64,000 nucleotides of DNA from Salinicoccus albus DSM 19776 (GCF_000385175.1 NZ_ARQJ01000033.1:278820-342819); one strand, 5' to 3'. Shown: positions 40,441 through 51,562, numbered from the stretch's first letter. Program-made: numbers and translations. Notes: generated by a model not told the origin, from the letters alone.

Positions 40441-40690
40441 GCTGCATGTCTCACATTCCAATGTCAGACATTTCTGATATGTGATATTGAACGTAATCTT
40501 AAACCCTTTTCGGAAAGAAATCAACCGTTAAATCCAATGATTTTTTATAATTGTCTAATATTTCAGAATTTGAAATCGTTTACATTACTTCCATGTCAAG
40601 GTTTAAATTAAAATCGATTTTTTTAAAATTTTTTGTTTGATCTTAAAAAATTTGTCTTTTGGCCAGGTCTGGATGACGAAGGCTTATCCA
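40441..40690 (-). other. region upstream of the T-box, promoter not fixed
   Basis: About 250 bases without a gene, AT-rich. Two candidate promoters precede the T-box on the minus strand: TTGATT-17-TAAGAT (around 40490-40530) and TTGGAA-16-TAAAGA (around 40435-40465). A TTGACA near 40590-40600 lacks a matching -10. A weak CodY-like sequence (AAATTCTGAAATATT, about 10 of 15 consensus matches) lies near 40556-40572. Confidence 0.45.
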
Positions 40691-40691
40691 G

Positions 40692-40720
40692 CAAAAATCC
40701 TCCCGGCATATGCCGGGAGG
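40692..40720 (-). terminator. terminator after ilvD
   Basis: A perfect 22-base palindrome CCTCCCGGCA-TATGCCGGGAGG (40699-40720), 12 bases after the ilvD stop, followed by ATTTTTGC on the minus strand. Confidence 0.92.
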
Positions 40721-40732
40721 TTAAAGTCAATA

Positions 40733-42436
40733 CTATCTGTTAAGGTAATCTGTGACCGCACCTTCAGCAGAACTTGTCACATTATGGGCATACTTGCCCA
40801 GCACGCCTTTTCTGTAAAGTTCAGGCTGCACCCACTCTGCTTTGCGCTGCTCTATCACTTCATCGGAGACGTCGAAAGAAATTTCTTTATGTTCAGAATC
40901 AATCGTCACCAAATCACCTTCTTCAAGAAAGGCAATCGGCCCGCCGCTTTGTGCTTCCGGAGAAATGTGTCCGACGACAAGCCCGTGTGTACCGCCTGAA
41001 AAACGGCCGTCTGTGAGCAATGCAACTTTCTGTCCAAGCCCCTTGCCCACCAACAAGCTGGAAACGGAAAGCATTTCAGGCATGCCCGGACCGCCTTTGG
41101 GCCCCACATAGCGGATGACCAGCACATCGCCTTCCCTGATTTCATTATTTAATACGGCATCAGATGCCTCTTTTTCTGTGTTGAATACCCTTGCAGGTCC
41201 TTCATGGCGTTTAATTTTAACGCCGGATACTTTGGCCACAGCGCCTGTTGGTGACAGGTTGCCCTTGAGCACGATCAGCGGTCCATCTGCACGTTTCGGA
41301 TTTTCAAGCGGCATGATAACGTCCTGACCATCTGTAAGATCGGCCGCTTCCGCAAGATTTTCAGCAACGGTCCTGCCTGTGACAGTCAGACAGTCTCCAT
41401 GGAGATATCCTTCACGGTGGAGCATCTTCATCACTGCCTGGACACCGCCAACATTGTAAAGATCCTGGAAGACGTAACGTCCGCTCGGTTTCAAGTCTGC
41501 AAGATGCGGCACCTTTTCCTGTATACGGTTGAAATCATCGATCGTAAGGTCCACTTCTGCCGCACGGGCGATGGCGAGCAGATGCAGGATGGCATTTGTG
41601 GAACCACCAAGCGCCATGACGACGGTGATGGCATTTTCAAATGCTTTCTCTGTCATGATATCCTTTGGATATATCCCTTGTTCAAGGAGGTTCAACACTG
41701 CTTCGCCGGCAGCTTTAACATCTTTTTCCTTGTCTTCTGATTCGGCAGGATTGGATGCGCTGCCGGGCAGGCTCATCCCCATCGCTTCCATTGCTGAAGC
41801 CATTGTGTTTGCTGTGTACATACCGCCGCATGCACCGGCGCCCGGACATGCATTACATTCTATGGCATTGAGTTCCTCATCATCAATGTCACCAGCACTG
41901 TTTTTACCCACACCCTCGAAGACTGAGACAAGGTCGATATCCTTCCCTTTGTGCCTTCCCGGCGCAATGGTGCCGCCATACACGAATATTGCCGGCATTT
42001 CGGCATTGGCAATTGCAATGCCGCATCCAGGGATATTTTTGTCGCATGCCCCGATAGCTACAAGCCCGTCCAGATTTTCAGCCCCGACAACTGTTTCAAT
42101 TGAATCGGCGATAAGATCACGGGAAGGGAGTGAATAACGCATGCCCTGCGTTCCCATGGAAATACCATCGGATACAGTAATTGTGTTGAACTGCAGCGGG
42201 ACACCGCCTGAGTCGAGTGCACCCTGTTTTGCCGCTTTGGCAAGATCATTCAGATGGATGTTACATGGAGTCACTTCCGCCCATGTACTTCCGATACCAA
42301 TCTGGGGCTTCGTAAAGCTGTCATCTGTCAATCCGACGGCCCTCAGCATAGCACGGTTCGGCGCTTTGACATTACTTTCTGTATACACATGACTCTTAAT
42401 CCGCAAATCTTGTTTAGTTTCTTCCTTATTTGACAT
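40733..42436 (-). CDS. ilvD: dihydroxy-acid dehydratase
   Basis: Iron-sulphur enzyme that dehydrates dihydroxy acids in valine and isoleucine synthesis. 567 residues. Cluster cysteines lie in [20 protein letters not shown] (two Cys) near residue 118, and in [20 protein letters not shown] near 190. The C-terminal substrate motif [20 protein letters not shown] is present near 470. The ATG at 42436 has GAAAGGTGG upstream and is preferred over a start at 42448. Unlike the other ilv/leu genes it is upstream of the T-box, closed by its own terminator, and follows the transporter gene by 35 bases. Confidence 0.97.
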   Translation of the reverse strand: MSNKEETKQDLRIKSHVYTESNVKAPNRAMLRAVGLTDDSFTKPQIGIGSTWAEVTPCNIHLNDLAKAAKQGALDSGGVPLQFNTITVSDGISMGTQGMRYSLPSRDLIADSIETVVGAENLDGLVAIGACDKNIPGCGIAIANAEMPAIFVYGGTIAPGRHKGKDIDLVSVFEGVGKNSAGDIDDEELNAIECNACPGAGACGGMYTANTMASAMEAMGMSLPGSASNPAESEDKEKDVKAAGEAVLNLLEQGIYPKDIMTEKAFENAITVVMALGGSTNAILHLLAIARAAEVDLTIDDFNRIQEKVPHLADLKPSGRYVFQDLYNVGGVQAVMKMLHREGYLHGDCLTVTGRTVAENLAEAADLTDGQDVIMPLENPKRADGPLIVLKGNLSPTGAVAKVSGVKIKRHEGPARVFNTEKEASDAVLNNEIREGDVLVIRYVGPKGGPGMPEMLSVSSLLVGKGLGQKVALLTDGRFSGGTHGLVVGHISPEAQSGGPIAFLEEGDLVTIDSEHKEISFDVSDEVIEQRKAEWVQPELYRKGVLGKYAHNVTSSAEGAVTDYLNR

Positions 42437-42471
42437 TCTGGAAACCACCTTTCTTTTAACGTTGATACGCT

Positions 42472-43449
42472 TTAAACTTGAACACTTCCGTCATCAGTTT
42501 CTGTTGTTTTATCAATCTTACCGCTGTCCGTCTTTTTACTCAGCAGGGTTGCGATCAGAGACCCTGAAATATTATGCCACACGCTGAACAGTGCGGCCGG
42601 CACAGCCGACAGCGGCGAGAAGTGTGCTGCAGACAACGCCGCAGCCAGACCAGAGTTCTGCATACCTACCTCGATGGAAACAGCTTTCTGATCTGAAAGA
42701 TCGAAGCGCAGAACTCTGCCCATTATGAAACCGATGAGATAGCCGAGCAGATTATGCAGAATGACGACCGCAAAAATGAGCAGTCCGGACTGTACAATTG
42801 CTTCAGTATTGCCGGAGACTACAGCTGCCACGACACCAACGATACCTATTACAGAAACGAGCGGCAGCACCTGGATACCTTTCTCAACATAATCACCGAG
42901 AAGATACCTGGCAACAAGTCCGAGGGCAATTGGCACTAACACAATCTGCAATATCGTCATGAACATGTCCATGAACGATACCGGCAGCCATGCACTTGCC
43001 AAAAGCAGTGTCAGTGCAGGTGTCAGGATTGGTGCCAGCAGAGTGGAAACTGCAGTTGCAGTAACACTCAACGCTGTATTACCCTTGGCCAGGAAAGTCA
43101 TCACATTCGATGAGGTTCCGCCCGGCGTACATCCGACAAGTATCACACCCACTGCAAGTTCAGGCGGCAGCTGAAACAGAAATACCAGTCCCAATGCAAC
43201 CAGCGGCATGATTGTATATTGCAGCAGTACAGTGACAAGTACCGTTTTAGGTACTTTTAAAACCCGCTTGAAATCTTCAAGTTTTAAAGTAAGCCCCATC
43301 CCAAACATTATAATCCCGAGGAGCAGATTGATATAGCCACCAATCCACATAAATCCTTCCGGGAACATAAAAGAAACAACGGCAAATAAAATGACCCAGA
43401 TCCCGAATGTATTACCAACAAACTGACTGAGTTTACCCGCAGCGTTCAT
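42472..43449 (-). CDS. bile acid:sodium symporter (BASS) family transporter
   Basis: Membrane transporter of the BASS fold with about nine or ten helices, 325 residues. The sodium-site crossover motifs are visible: [20 protein letters not shown] near residue 103 and [20 protein letters not shown] near 255. The family moves organic anions, and relatives carry bile acids, pyruvate, ketopantoate or other 2-oxoacids. Its place directly ahead of ilvD suggests a 2-oxoacid or related anion, which is inference. The ATG at 43449 has AAGGAGG 7 bases ahead. The acidic tail [20 protein letters not shown] looks unstructured. Confidence 0.88.
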   Translation of the reverse strand: MNAAGKLSQFVGNTFGIWVILFAVVSFMFPEGFMWIGGYINLLLGIIMFGMGLTLKLEDFKRVLKVPKTVLVTVLLQYTIMPLVALGLVFLFQLPPELAVGVILVGCTPGGTSSNVMTFLAKGNTALSVTATAVSTLLAPILTPALTLLLASAWLPVSFMDMFMTILQIVLVPIALGLVARYLLGDYVEKGIQVLPLVSVIGIVGVVAAVVSGNTEAIVQSGLLIFAVVILHNLLGYLIGFIMGRVLRFDLSDQKAVSIEVGMQNSGLAAALSAAHFSPLSAVPAALFSVWHNISGSLIATLLSKKTDSGKIDKTTETDDGSVQV

Positions 43450-43680
43450 AAACACTCCTCCTTAATGGATTGCAGCATGATTCAGTTTTGATTAAAACTA
43501 TAAAGAGTATATTAACAGATAATTCTTGAATATCCTAGATGCTGGCTGAAAAATTTTTAGAATCTTTGAAATTAACAAGGCAGTCTGAACCTTCTAAAAC
43601 CAGTGGGGGGTTATTGTCAGTGTTTTTCCAATTTTTTATGACTAATGCGGTATAAAATGCCCGTTACGACATGAATACAT
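43450..43680. other. intergenic region upstream of the BASS gene
   Basis: About 230 bases without a gene. A minus-strand TATACT -10 lies near 43510-43515, before the BASS RBS, with no clear -35. I see no T-box, ORF or repeat here. Confidence 0.5.
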
Positions 43681-43733
43681 AAAAAATAATCTGGGGGATC
43701 TCGTTTCAAGATACCCCAGATTAAGGTCTTTAA
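43681..43733 (-). terminator. terminator after DUF4064 gene
   Basis: A 10-bp outer stem (43687-43696 with 43724-43733) with further weak pairing inside, followed by TTTTTT on the minus strand, about 40 bases after the stop. Confidence 0.85.
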
Positions 43734-43774
43734 CTCGTCGTTTTGTTCATTGCTCTCTCTTTCCAAATCCCAGA

Positions 43775-44794
43775 TTACAATTCATCATTATTTCTGCGGT
43801 CGACATTTCTTCTGCGTTCTGTCGAAGCGTCTTCCCCGTAACCGTATTCATTGTTCATGCGTGACTCACGGCGACGGTCTTCTGACTCTCTATACAATGA
43901 ATCATCTTCGCGCTCGGCCTCTTCTGAAAATCCGGAAGTACCGCCGCTTCTTGTGTATTCTTCCTCGGTCACAGGTTCCGTCGTCTCCTGGGAGTCCAGG
44001 TTGCTGTCCACATAACGCCCTGCTTCTGACTGCGCTTCACTGTTGCTTTCTTTCCTGTACTCTCTGTCAGTGTCCGCATCGATTGCACGGAACTGACGTG
44101 TCTCTTCCATATTATTTTCATCCGTCCCTGAATCTGGAGATTGCGAACGTTCATACGTTACCGTATCATCCCGATACTGGTCTTCACGGAAAGGGCCATC
44201 TTGACGACGGCTTCTGTCTTCTCTTAAACTTTCCCCATCATCACGCTGGCCCGGCGCGTCAAACTCATCTCTCCTGGCCTCTCCTCCGCCGTGTTCAAAT
44301 TCATCGTGATTAATGACACGGTCTTTCCTGACGAACAAAAGGATGGCAGCAATCACAAAGAACAACGGGATAAGTCCAGTGATGATGAAAAATACAAGCG
44401 GCGCCGTCAAAATGGCAGTGATCAGCAGGAGGAATCCTGATAAAATCCTGCGGCGCATCGTAATTAAACCAAATAATCCCAGTATTAGCGGCAAAGCAAG
44501 GTAAAGTGCAAATATCCAGCTGCTGTTAAGCCAGCCAACAATCATGTCGGCCATTTCTTCACTTGAAACTCCGACAGCCTCTTCAGATGATTGGCCCTGC
44601 ATCTGCTGCTCCATCGATTGTATAAATGCCTGTCTGAACTGTTCGATAAAATTTGGATCGTTTACCATAACCAAGGCAAAAAACAGAAGTAAAACAGTTA
44701 TTACCAGCAGACCTGCCCACGCAATCCAGCCAAATATTCTTTCTGCTATCCGGCTGACCGGTTCTACAGTTTGTTTGTAAGATTTATTAGCCAT
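43775..44794 (-). CDS. DUF4064-like membrane protein with long charged tail
   Basis: A 339-residue protein in two parts. Residues 1-160 hold four predicted membrane helices (for example IAWAGLLVITVLLLFFALVM and IFALYLALPLILGLFGLITM), with an extracellular loop between the first two, matching the DUF4064 layout. Residues 165-339 are hydrophilic and low-complexity, dominated by Asp, Glu, Arg and Ser (SLREDRSRRQDGPFREDQYR), and probably cytoplasmic and disordered. Function is unknown. It lies upstream of a strong terminator and after yktA, with about 80 bases between. Confidence 0.75.
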   Translation of the reverse strand: MANKSYKQTVEPVSRIAERIFGWIAWAGLLVITVLLLFFALVMVNDPNFIEQFRQAFIQSMEQQMQGQSSEEAVGVSSEEMADMIVGWLNSSWIFALYLALPLILGLFGLITMRRRILSGFLLLITAILTAPLVFFIITGLIPLFFVIAAILLFVRKDRVINHDEFEHGGGEARRDEFDAPGQRDDGESLREDRSRRQDGPFREDQYRDDTVTYERSQSPDSGTDENNMEETRQFRAIDADTDREYRKESNSEAQSEAGRYVDSNLDSQETTEPVTEEEYTRSGGTSGFSEEAEREDDSLYRESEDRRRESRMNNEYGYGEDASTERRRNVDRRNNDEL

Positions 44795-44876
44795 ATTGTC
44801 CTCCGTTAATTATATCTTTATATTGAATATTACCCTGCACGATATGATTTAATCAAATAAATACTGCATTATTGAT

Positions 44877-45152
44877 TTAAATTTTTATCGTCCGGCCATC
44901 TTCACTCTCTTTCAGCTGTTTTACCGCAGTGTAAGCCTCGAAACCACTGGATTTTTTAAATGCTTTGAATACCGTTTTTTCTTCAGACTTCGATGGAATG
45001 ACTGCTTTGAATCTGCGATATTTTTCTCTCAGTTCTTCCGGGGATATGCCTGCCCCATATGCACGTTCTATCGTCTCAAAAAACTCAACGACATCGATGA
45101 TTTCCTCTGTCGTCCAATCTGCATCGATCGGGTAGCTGTATTCATCCGGCAT
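44877..45152 (-). CDS. yktA: UPF0223 family protein YktA
   Basis: A 91-residue all-helical protein of UPF0223, conserved next to pdhD in Bacillales, of unknown function. Signatures are YSYPIDADWTTEEIIDVVEF at the N-terminus and YRRFKAVIPSKSEEKTVFKA in the middle. It follows the terminator of the pdh operon. Confidence 0.88.
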   Translation of the reverse strand: MPDEYSYPIDADWTTEEIIDVVEFFETIERAYGAGISPEELREKYRRFKAVIPSKSEEKTVFKAFKKSSGFEAYTAVKQLKESEDGRTIKI

Positions 45153-45177
45153 TAAATCCTCCCTTTACTCTGTAAAA

Positions 45178-45203
45178 TAAAAGGCGTCCATCATTGGACG
45201 CCT
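45178..45203 (-). terminator. terminator of the pdh operon
   Basis: A 9-bp stem (45182-45190 with 45195-45203) with a 4-base loop and a TTTTATTTT run on the minus strand, 18 bases after the pdhD stop. Confidence 0.88.
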
Positions 45204-45221
45204 GATATATTGATCTGTTAC

Positions 45222-46628
45222 TTACATCGTATGGATCGGCTGGCCAAGTACTACATCTGCAGCTTCCATCGGAATCTCGCCCAGAGTCGGGTGTGCATGG
45301 ACTGTTAGTGAAATGTCTTCCACCGTCATGCCTGTTTCAACCGCAAGTCCAAGCTCTGCAATGACGTCAGAGGCACCTGTACCGGCCACCTGGGCACCGA
45401 GCAGAAGCCCGTCTTCTTTTCGGGAGACAAGCTTAACGAAACCTTCTGTTTCATTAAGCCCGAGTGCACGTCCGTTCGCCGCATATGGGAATTTACCGGT
45501 TTGGACTTCGAATCCGGCATCTTTGGCATCTGCTTCATTGTAACCCACAATTGCCAGTTCTGGATCTGTGAAACATACTGCCGGCATGCCAAGGTAGTCA
45601 ACTTCTGATTTTTCACCGGAAATTACTTCAGCAGCCACCTTTGCTTCATACATTGCTTTATGGGCAAGCGGAGAACCTGGAACGATGTCGCCGATCGCAA
45701 AGATATTATCGACGGATGTTCTGGATTGCCTGTCCACTTCGATAATGCCATTATCGTCCATCCTGATGCCAGCTTCTTCAAGTCCAAGTTCATCCGTATT
45801 CGGTTTGCGCCCCACGGTAACCAGTACATAATCCGCTTCAATTTCCTCAGTTTTACCTTTAGCTTCATAAGTTACCTTAACGCCGTTGTCAGTTTCCTCC
45901 GCGGATTGGGCCATCGCTTCAGTGACAACTTCAACGCCTTTATTCTTAAGTGATTTCTTGACAACCTGTGTGAGCTGTTTCTCAAATCCGCCAAGAATAT
46001 CTGCGGCTCCTTCAAGAATTGTCACTTCTGTACCGAAGTTGGCATACGCAGTCCCCAGTTCGGAACCAATATAACCGCCGCCGATGACAACAAGCTTTTC
46101 AGGTTTTTCTTCAAGGGCAAGCGCACCTGTGGAATCAATGATCCGGCCGCCGAATTTGAATCCAGGGATTTCAATCGGCCGTGAACCTGTAGCGATGATT
46201 GCGTTTTTGAATTCATAAGTCTGGGACTGTTTTTCATCCATCACTTTCATCGTGTTGGCATCAACGAAATAAGCTTCACCTTTAACGATTTCCACCTTGT
46301 TGCCTTTAAGCAGTCCTTCAACGCCGCTGGTCAGTTTATTGACTACGCCGCTTTTGTATTCTTGTAATTTCGGGAAGTCGAGTTTGACATCTTCAGTAAT
46401 AATACCCATTTCATCAGAATTCTGTGCCTGATCGTAACGATGTGAAGCAGAAATCATCGCCTTGGATGGGATGCACCCAACGTTCAGACATACACCTCCA
46501 AGATCTCCTTTCTCCACAATCGTCACCTTTTGTCCAAGCTGCGCAGCGCGAATCGCAGCTGCGTACCCGCCCGGACCGGCGCCAACAACTACAGTATCAG
46601 TTTCAATAGGAAAATCTCCAACTACCAT
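45222..46628 (-). CDS. pdhD: dihydrolipoyl dehydrogenase (E3)
   Basis: Flavoprotein that reoxidises lipoamide in the pyruvate dehydrogenase complex. 468 residues. It has the FAD-binding [20 protein letters not shown], the redox disulphide [16 protein letters not shown] near residue 44, the NAD-binding [20 protein letters not shown] near 180 and the active-site HAHPTLGE near 444. Last gene of pdhABCD, 6 bases after pdhC. Confidence 0.98.
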   Translation of the reverse strand: MVVGDFPIETDTVVVGAGPGGYAAAIRAAQLGQKVTIVEKGDLGGVCLNVGCIPSKAMISASHRYDQAQNSDEMGIITEDVKLDFPKLQEYKSGVVNKLTSGVEGLLKGNKVEIVKGEAYFVDANTMKVMDEKQSQTYEFKNAIIATGSRPIEIPGFKFGGRIIDSTGALALEEKPEKLVVIGGGYIGSELGTAYANFGTEVTILEGAADILGGFEKQLTQVVKKSLKNKGVEVVTEAMAQSAEETDNGVKVTYEAKGKTEEIEADYVLVTVGRKPNTDELGLEEAGIRMDDNGIIEVDRQSRTSVDNIFAIGDIVPGSPLAHKAMYEAKVAAEVISGEKSEVDYLGMPAVCFTDPELAIVGYNEADAKDAGFEVQTGKFPYAANGRALGLNETEGFVKLVSRKEDGLLLGAQVAGTGASDVIAELGLAVETGMTVEDISLTVHAHPTLGEIPMEAADVVLGQPIHTM

Positions 46629-46634
46629 ATGCTC

Positions 46635-47930
46635 TTATCCCTCCATGAGTAATAATTCTGGATTGTTAAGCAAACGCTTAACATGGTTCAATGCAAGCTG
46701 TGCTTTCATGCCGTCTATCTGTCTGTGATCATAGCTGAGTGACAGTGCGAGAACTGGTTTAGCCACGATTTCTCCATCCTGTACCAGCGGTTTCTCCTCG
46801 ATGCGTCCAATGCCTAAAATCGCTACTTCAGGCTGATTGATGACTGGTGTGAACCACTGTCCGCCAGCTGAACCAAGGTTTGAAATTGACATGGAACCGC
46901 CTTTCATTTCTTCACTGGTCAGTTTGCCGTCCCGTGCTTTTTCAGCAAGTTCGTTGATTTCGCCAGAAATTTCGAACATGGATTTCTTTTCAGCATCTTT
47001 GACTACCGGCACAACAAGGCCTCTGTCTGTGTCAGCAGCAATACCTACATTATAATAATGTTTCTGAATGACTTCAAACGTTTCTCCGTCAACTGAAGTA
47101 TTTAGTTCAGGGAATTTCTTGAGCGCTGAGACAAGTGCCTTCACAACATATGGGAGGAATGTCAGCTTGACATCATGTTCCTGTGCAACTTCCTTAAATC
47201 GCTTCCTGTGATCCCACAGGGCGGAGACTTCCACTTCGTCCAGATGAGTAACATGCGGAGATGTCTGTTTGGAATTGACCATTGCTTTGGCGATCGCTTT
47301 TCTCATACCGCTCATCTTCTCGCGTGTTTCTGGATACTGTTCTTCTGGCACCGCAGCTGCTGCCGGTTTTTCTTCCTCTGTTTCTTCTGCCGCTGCAGCC
47401 GGCTGTTCGCCTTTGGCAAATGCTTCGATGTCTTCTCTCAGCACCCGTCCGTTCTTGCCGCTGCCGGTCACTTCGTTGATGTTCACATCGTTTTCACGTG
47501 CAAATTTGCGGACTGAAGGCATGGCGATGACACGTTCACCTGACACTGCTTTGCCAGCTGTTTTTGTATCCTCGGAAGATTTTTCTGCAGACGTTTCTTT
47601 GGCTGCTTCCTTTTCCTCAGTTCCTTCAGATTTTGAAGAGTCTTCCTGCGCTTCAGATTCTTCTGCAGCAGACTCATTCCCGCTGTCTTCAGAGCCGTCA
47701 TCGATAGTAACGATTACTTCGCCGACTGTTGTGACAACGCCTTCTTCCACATGAATTTTTTTTACCGTACCATCTACCGGAGAGGGAATCTCCACAACGG
47801 CTTTATCATTTTGTACTTCTGCAAGCACATCGTCTTCTTTAATTTCATCGCCTTCGGCTACATTCCAGTTGGCAATCTCTGCTTCATGGGTCCCTTCACC
47901 AACATCCGGCAGTTTAAATTCATAAGCCAC
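46635..47930 (-). CDS. pdhC: dihydrolipoamide acetyltransferase (E2)
   Basis: Core of the pyruvate dehydrogenase complex. 431 residues: one lipoyl domain with the lipoylated Lys in [16 protein letters not shown] (about residue 43), an acidic linker ([20 protein letters not shown]), the E1/E3-binding domain ([20 protein letters not shown] near 137), a second Ala/Glu/Pro linker, and the catalytic domain ending with [11 protein letters not shown], which has the active-site His. 25 bases after pdhB. Confidence 0.98.
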   Translation of the reverse strand: MAYEFKLPDVGEGTHEAEIANWNVAEGDEIKEDDVLAEVQNDKAVVEIPSPVDGTVKKIHVEEGVVTTVGEVIVTIDDGSEDSGNESAAEESEAQEDSSKSEGTEEKEAAKETSAEKSSEDTKTAGKAVSGERVIAMPSVRKFARENDVNINEVTGSGKNGRVLREDIEAFAKGEQPAAAAEETEEEKPAAAAVPEEQYPETREKMSGMRKAIAKAMVNSKQTSPHVTHLDEVEVSALWDHRKRFKEVAQEHDVKLTFLPYVVKALVSALKKFPELNTSVDGETFEVIQKHYYNVGIAADTDRGLVVPVVKDAEKKSMFEISGEINELAEKARDGKLTSEEMKGGSMSISNLGSAGGQWFTPVINQPEVAILGIGRIEEKPLVQDGEIVAKPVLALSLSYDHRQIDGMKAQLALNHVKRLLNNPELLLMEG

Positions 47931-47955
47931 AGTTTATTCCTCCTTTAAATCTTGA

Positions 47956-48933
47956 TTAGAAATCGATTACTTCTTTTGCACGTTCTATGATATCGTCCTT
48001 GTTCGGCAGCCATATGTCTTCTGCCTGAGTGAACGGATAAACTGTGTCAGGGGCAGTGACGCGTTTTATCGGGGCTTCCAGGCTCAGAATGGTGCGTTCG
48101 GAAAGTTCAGCAACCACCTGGCCGCCGACCCCTGCCTGACGCTGTGCTTCCTGGATGACCACTGCGCGATTTGTCTTTTTCACTGACTCAACCAGCGTTT
48201 CGTAATCTATCGGTGACACGGTCCTCAGATCAATGACTTCTGCTGAAATGTCTTCTTCAGCAAGTGCATCCGCCGCTTTGATTGCTTCCTGGACCATTGC
48301 ACCATATGCGATAAGGGAAACATCTTCACCTTCGCGTTTGACACTGGCTTTGCCAAGCTCTACCGTATATTCTTCTTCAGGAACATCTTCACGGAATGAG
48401 CGGTATAATTTCATATGTTCAAGGAAAACCACCGGATCATTGGAACGGATCGCTTCGATTAAAAGTCCTTTAGCGTCTGCTGGGTTTGAAGGGATGACCA
48501 CTTTCAGACCCGGCGTCTGTGCCATTAGTCCTTCAAGTGAATCCGGATGGAGTTCAGGTGTATGGACACCGCCGCCAAACGGTGCACGGATTAGAATCGG
48601 TGCTTCTTTAGTTCCGCCGGAACGTGCTCTGTGGCGTGCGATCTGTCCCGCAACACCATCCATCGCTTCGAAAACAAATCCGAAAAACTGAATCTCCACG
48701 ACTGGACGGAAATCTTCAAGAGTGAGTCCGAGACCCAGTGAAACCAACGCACTTTCAGCAAGCGGTGTATCGAACACCCTGTCCTCACCAAATTCTTTTT
48801 GCAGACCTTCCGTGGCCCGGAAGACACCGCCGTATGCACCGACATCTTCACCGAGCACAAGGACATTCTCATCATTTTTCAATTCAGTCGCCATCGCTTC
48901 AGTGATTGCCTGAATCATTGTCAATTCTGCCAT
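47956..48933 (-). CDS. pdhB: pyruvate dehydrogenase E1 beta subunit
   Basis: ThDP-binding E1 partner of pdhA. 325 residues. Recognised by [20 protein letters not shown] near residue 23, [20 protein letters not shown] near 54, the phosphate-contact [20 protein letters not shown] near 128 and [24 protein letters not shown] text (here [10 protein letters not shown]) near 225. 3 bases after pdhA. Confidence 0.97.
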   Translation of the reverse strand: MAELTMIQAITEAMATELKNDENVLVLGEDVGAYGGVFRATEGLQKEFGEDRVFDTPLAESALVSLGLGLTLEDFRPVVEIQFFGFVFEAMDGVAGQIARHRARSGGTKEAPILIRAPFGGGVHTPELHPDSLEGLMAQTPGLKVVIPSNPADAKGLLIEAIRSNDPVVFLEHMKLYRSFREDVPEEEYTVELGKASVKREGEDVSLIAYGAMVQEAIKAADALAEEDISAEVIDLRTVSPIDYETLVESVKKTNRAVVIQEAQRQAGVGGQVVAELSERTILSLEAPIKRVTAPDTVYPFTQAEDIWLPNKDDIIERAKEVIDF

Positions 48934-48936
48934 TGC

Positions 48937-50073
<1,137 letters not shown>

Positions 50074-50088
50074 TCAATGATTAGTTAT

Positions 50089-50117
50089 ATTTTATCATAT
50101 GCTGTTACAATAGTAAA
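50089..50117 (-). promoter_or_regulatory. promoter for pdhABCD
   Basis: Minus strand TTTACT (plus 50112-50117), 17-base spacer, and extended -10 TGATAAAAT (plus 50089-50097), about 43 bases before the pdhA start. Confidence 0.65.
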
Positions 50118-50168
50118 ATAAACAAAAATATAACAGATGGTAATGAATACTTACATAGAGGGGGTTTT

Positions 50169-50200
50169 TATCATATAACAGTAAAATCTGTTGTATGATA
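50169..50200. repeat. inverted repeat between ykyA and pdhA
   Basis: A 13-bp inverted repeat with one G-U pair (50169-50181 with 50188-50200) around TAAAAT. Read downstream of ykyA it is followed by AAAACCCCC, not T residues, so it is not an ordinary terminator for ykyA. It lies 52 bases upstream of the pdhA -35. Confidence 0.7.
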
Positions 50201-50215
50201 CAGCGCTTCCATTTT

Positions 50216-50842
50216 TTATCTCTGAACCAGTTCCTCTATTTCCTGCTTGATCTCATTTACCTTATCGGTTTCTTCACTGAAAGCTGATGTATTGTCTTCA
50301 ACGGTCTGATATTCCTCGTTCAGGCTGTTCAGACGCTGATCCACCTCATCCTGCGAAATATCTTCTCCCCCGAGATACTCAAATACTTCTTTCTCGCCTT
50401 CCAGCACTGATTTATAACTGCTGATCATTTCCTCGTGAGCTGTGAATCTTGATTCCATTGAATCAATCAGGGACTGCGCTTTCTCTTTGTACGACTCATT
50501 GGAAATTTCCTCGACATACTGACGGGAAGATTCCATTGCATTCCTGCTGTCTTCCATCACAGAAACTTCAGCATCCAGCTGCTCTATACGCGAGTCAGTA
50601 TTTTCTACAAGCTGGTCGCTGATATCCGGTAATTCATCCCTGGATGCATCTTCCAGAGACTGCTGCAGTTCAGATTTCTCTTCCTCGAGTGAATTGAATT
50701 CTTCTGTTAAAGGTTCTATCTCCTTTTCCACTTCTACGGTCTCCTGAAACGCATTATAAAAATCCCCCAGTTCATCCTCCTCCGATGAACATCCAGCAAT
50801 TATCACAACGACCAGCATTAAACCGGCTAACAAATTTCTCAT
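50216..50842 (-). CDS. ykyA: YkyA-like cell-wall-associated lipoprotein
   Basis: A 208-residue lipoprotein. The signal peptide ends in the lipobox IIAGC, and the mature part is almost wholly coiled coil and acidic (ELQQSLEDASRDELPDISDQ, QRLNSLNEEYQTVEDN). This matches the YkyA family of putative cell-wall-binding lipoproteins located beside pdhA and def in Bacillales. Function is unknown. It is divergent from def. Confidence 0.82.
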   Translation of the reverse strand: MRNLLAGLMLVVVIIAGCSSEEDELGDFYNAFQETVEVEKEIEPLTEEFNSLEEEKSELQQSLEDASRDELPDISDQLVENTDSRIEQLDAEVSVMEDSRNAMESSRQYVEEISNESYKEKAQSLIDSMESRFTAHEEMISSYKSVLEGEKEVFEYLGGEDISQDEVDQRLNSLNEEYQTVEDNTSAFSEETDKVNEIKQEIEELVQR

Positions 50843-50953
50843 TTTCCGACCTCCAGGATTGATAACGATTAATTTTCAGTTTGAGAATAACACAATCACT
50901 TGTATATTATAGTATAATAACAGGATGAATAGAAGAAACAGGAGGACATTATT

Positions 50954-51505
50954 TTGCTGACAATGAAAGATATAATCCGCGATCCCGATCCAAACTTGAG
51001 AAAGAAGGCTGCGGAGATAAAAGAAATAAATCAGGAAACTGTCAATCAGTTACGGGAAATGAGAGACTATGTGATCAATTCACAGGATGAAGCAGTGGCT
51101 GAAAAATACGGTTTGCGGCCGGGGGTCGGACTGGCAGCGCCTCAGATCGGCCTGGATAAAAGAATGACAGCAATCTATATAGAGGATGAAGAAGGCAGCC
51201 CCATTCACGATTACATGCTCATCAACCCAAGGGTGAAGAGCCATTCGGTGACTGAAACATATTTGCCGGCCGGGGAAGGCTGCCTGAGCGTGGACGAAGA
51301 TTATCCGGGGCTTATCCACCGCTATCAAAGAGTTAAAATTAAGGCGCTGGATATCGAAGGCAATGAATTTGAGCTTAAATTGAGTGGCGTCCCGGCAGTC
51401 GTACTGCAGCATGAACTGGATCACCTGGATGGCATCCTCTTCTATGACCGCATCGATAAGGACATGCCCATGGAACCTAAGATTGGCGCCAGGCCGGCAG
51501 AATGA
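50954..51505 (+). CDS. def: peptide deformylase
   Basis: Metalloprotease that removes the N-formyl group from new proteins. 183 residues. All three motifs are present: GVGLAAPQIG (motif 1), GEGCLSVDE with the metal Cys (motif 2) and QHELDHLDG with the two metal His and catalytic Glu (motif 3). The start is a TTG at 50954 (MLTMKDII), since AGGAGG (50940-50945) is 8 bases ahead of it and 17 ahead of the in-frame ATG at 50963; staphylococcal Def also begins MLTMKDII. Type 2 by its insertion length. Confidence 0.97.
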   Translation: MLTMKDIIRDPDPNLRKKAAEIKEINQETVNQLREMRDYVINSQDEAVAEKYGLRPGVGLAAPQIGLDKRMTAIYIEDEEGSPIHDYMLINPRVKSHSVTETYLPAGEGCLSVDEDYPGLIHRYQRVKIKALDIEGNEFELKLSGVPAVVLQHELDHLDGILFYDRIDKDMPMEPKIGARPAE

Positions 51506-51510
51506 AGAAG

Positions 51511-51562
51511 CGACAAAGGCGCGGCGGGCTCATGTTTACATGAACTCGTCGCGCCTTTGTCG
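51511..51562. terminator. hairpin after def, overlapping the end of a convergent gene
   Basis: A long GC-rich hairpin with a perfect 13-bp base (51511-51523 with 51550-51562) and further internal pairing. T runs are poor on both sides. Its right half encodes the last residues of the convergent gene ending at 51536. Confidence 0.65.

Noticed and set aside
40303..40524. 73-codon minus-strand frame upstream of ilvB, considered as a leader peptide
   Set aside because: It overlaps Stem I and the specifier of the T-box, has no run of Leu, Ile or Val codons expected of an attenuator peptide, and is explained by the riboswitch.
41529..42137. 202-codon plus-strand frame opposite ilvD
   Set aside because: Shadow of ilvD; Ser/Pro/Ala-rich translation typical of an antisense frame, with no RBS.
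47269..47754. 161-codon plus-strand frame opposite pdhC
   Set aside because: Low-complexity Ser/Ala text mirroring the acidic linkers of E2; no independent support.
50204..50217. cre-like sequence (GGAAGCGCTGT) near the ykyA stop
   Set aside because: Only the central GCGC-type core fits. Three consensus positions fail, and it overlaps the end of ykyA far from the pdhA promoter.
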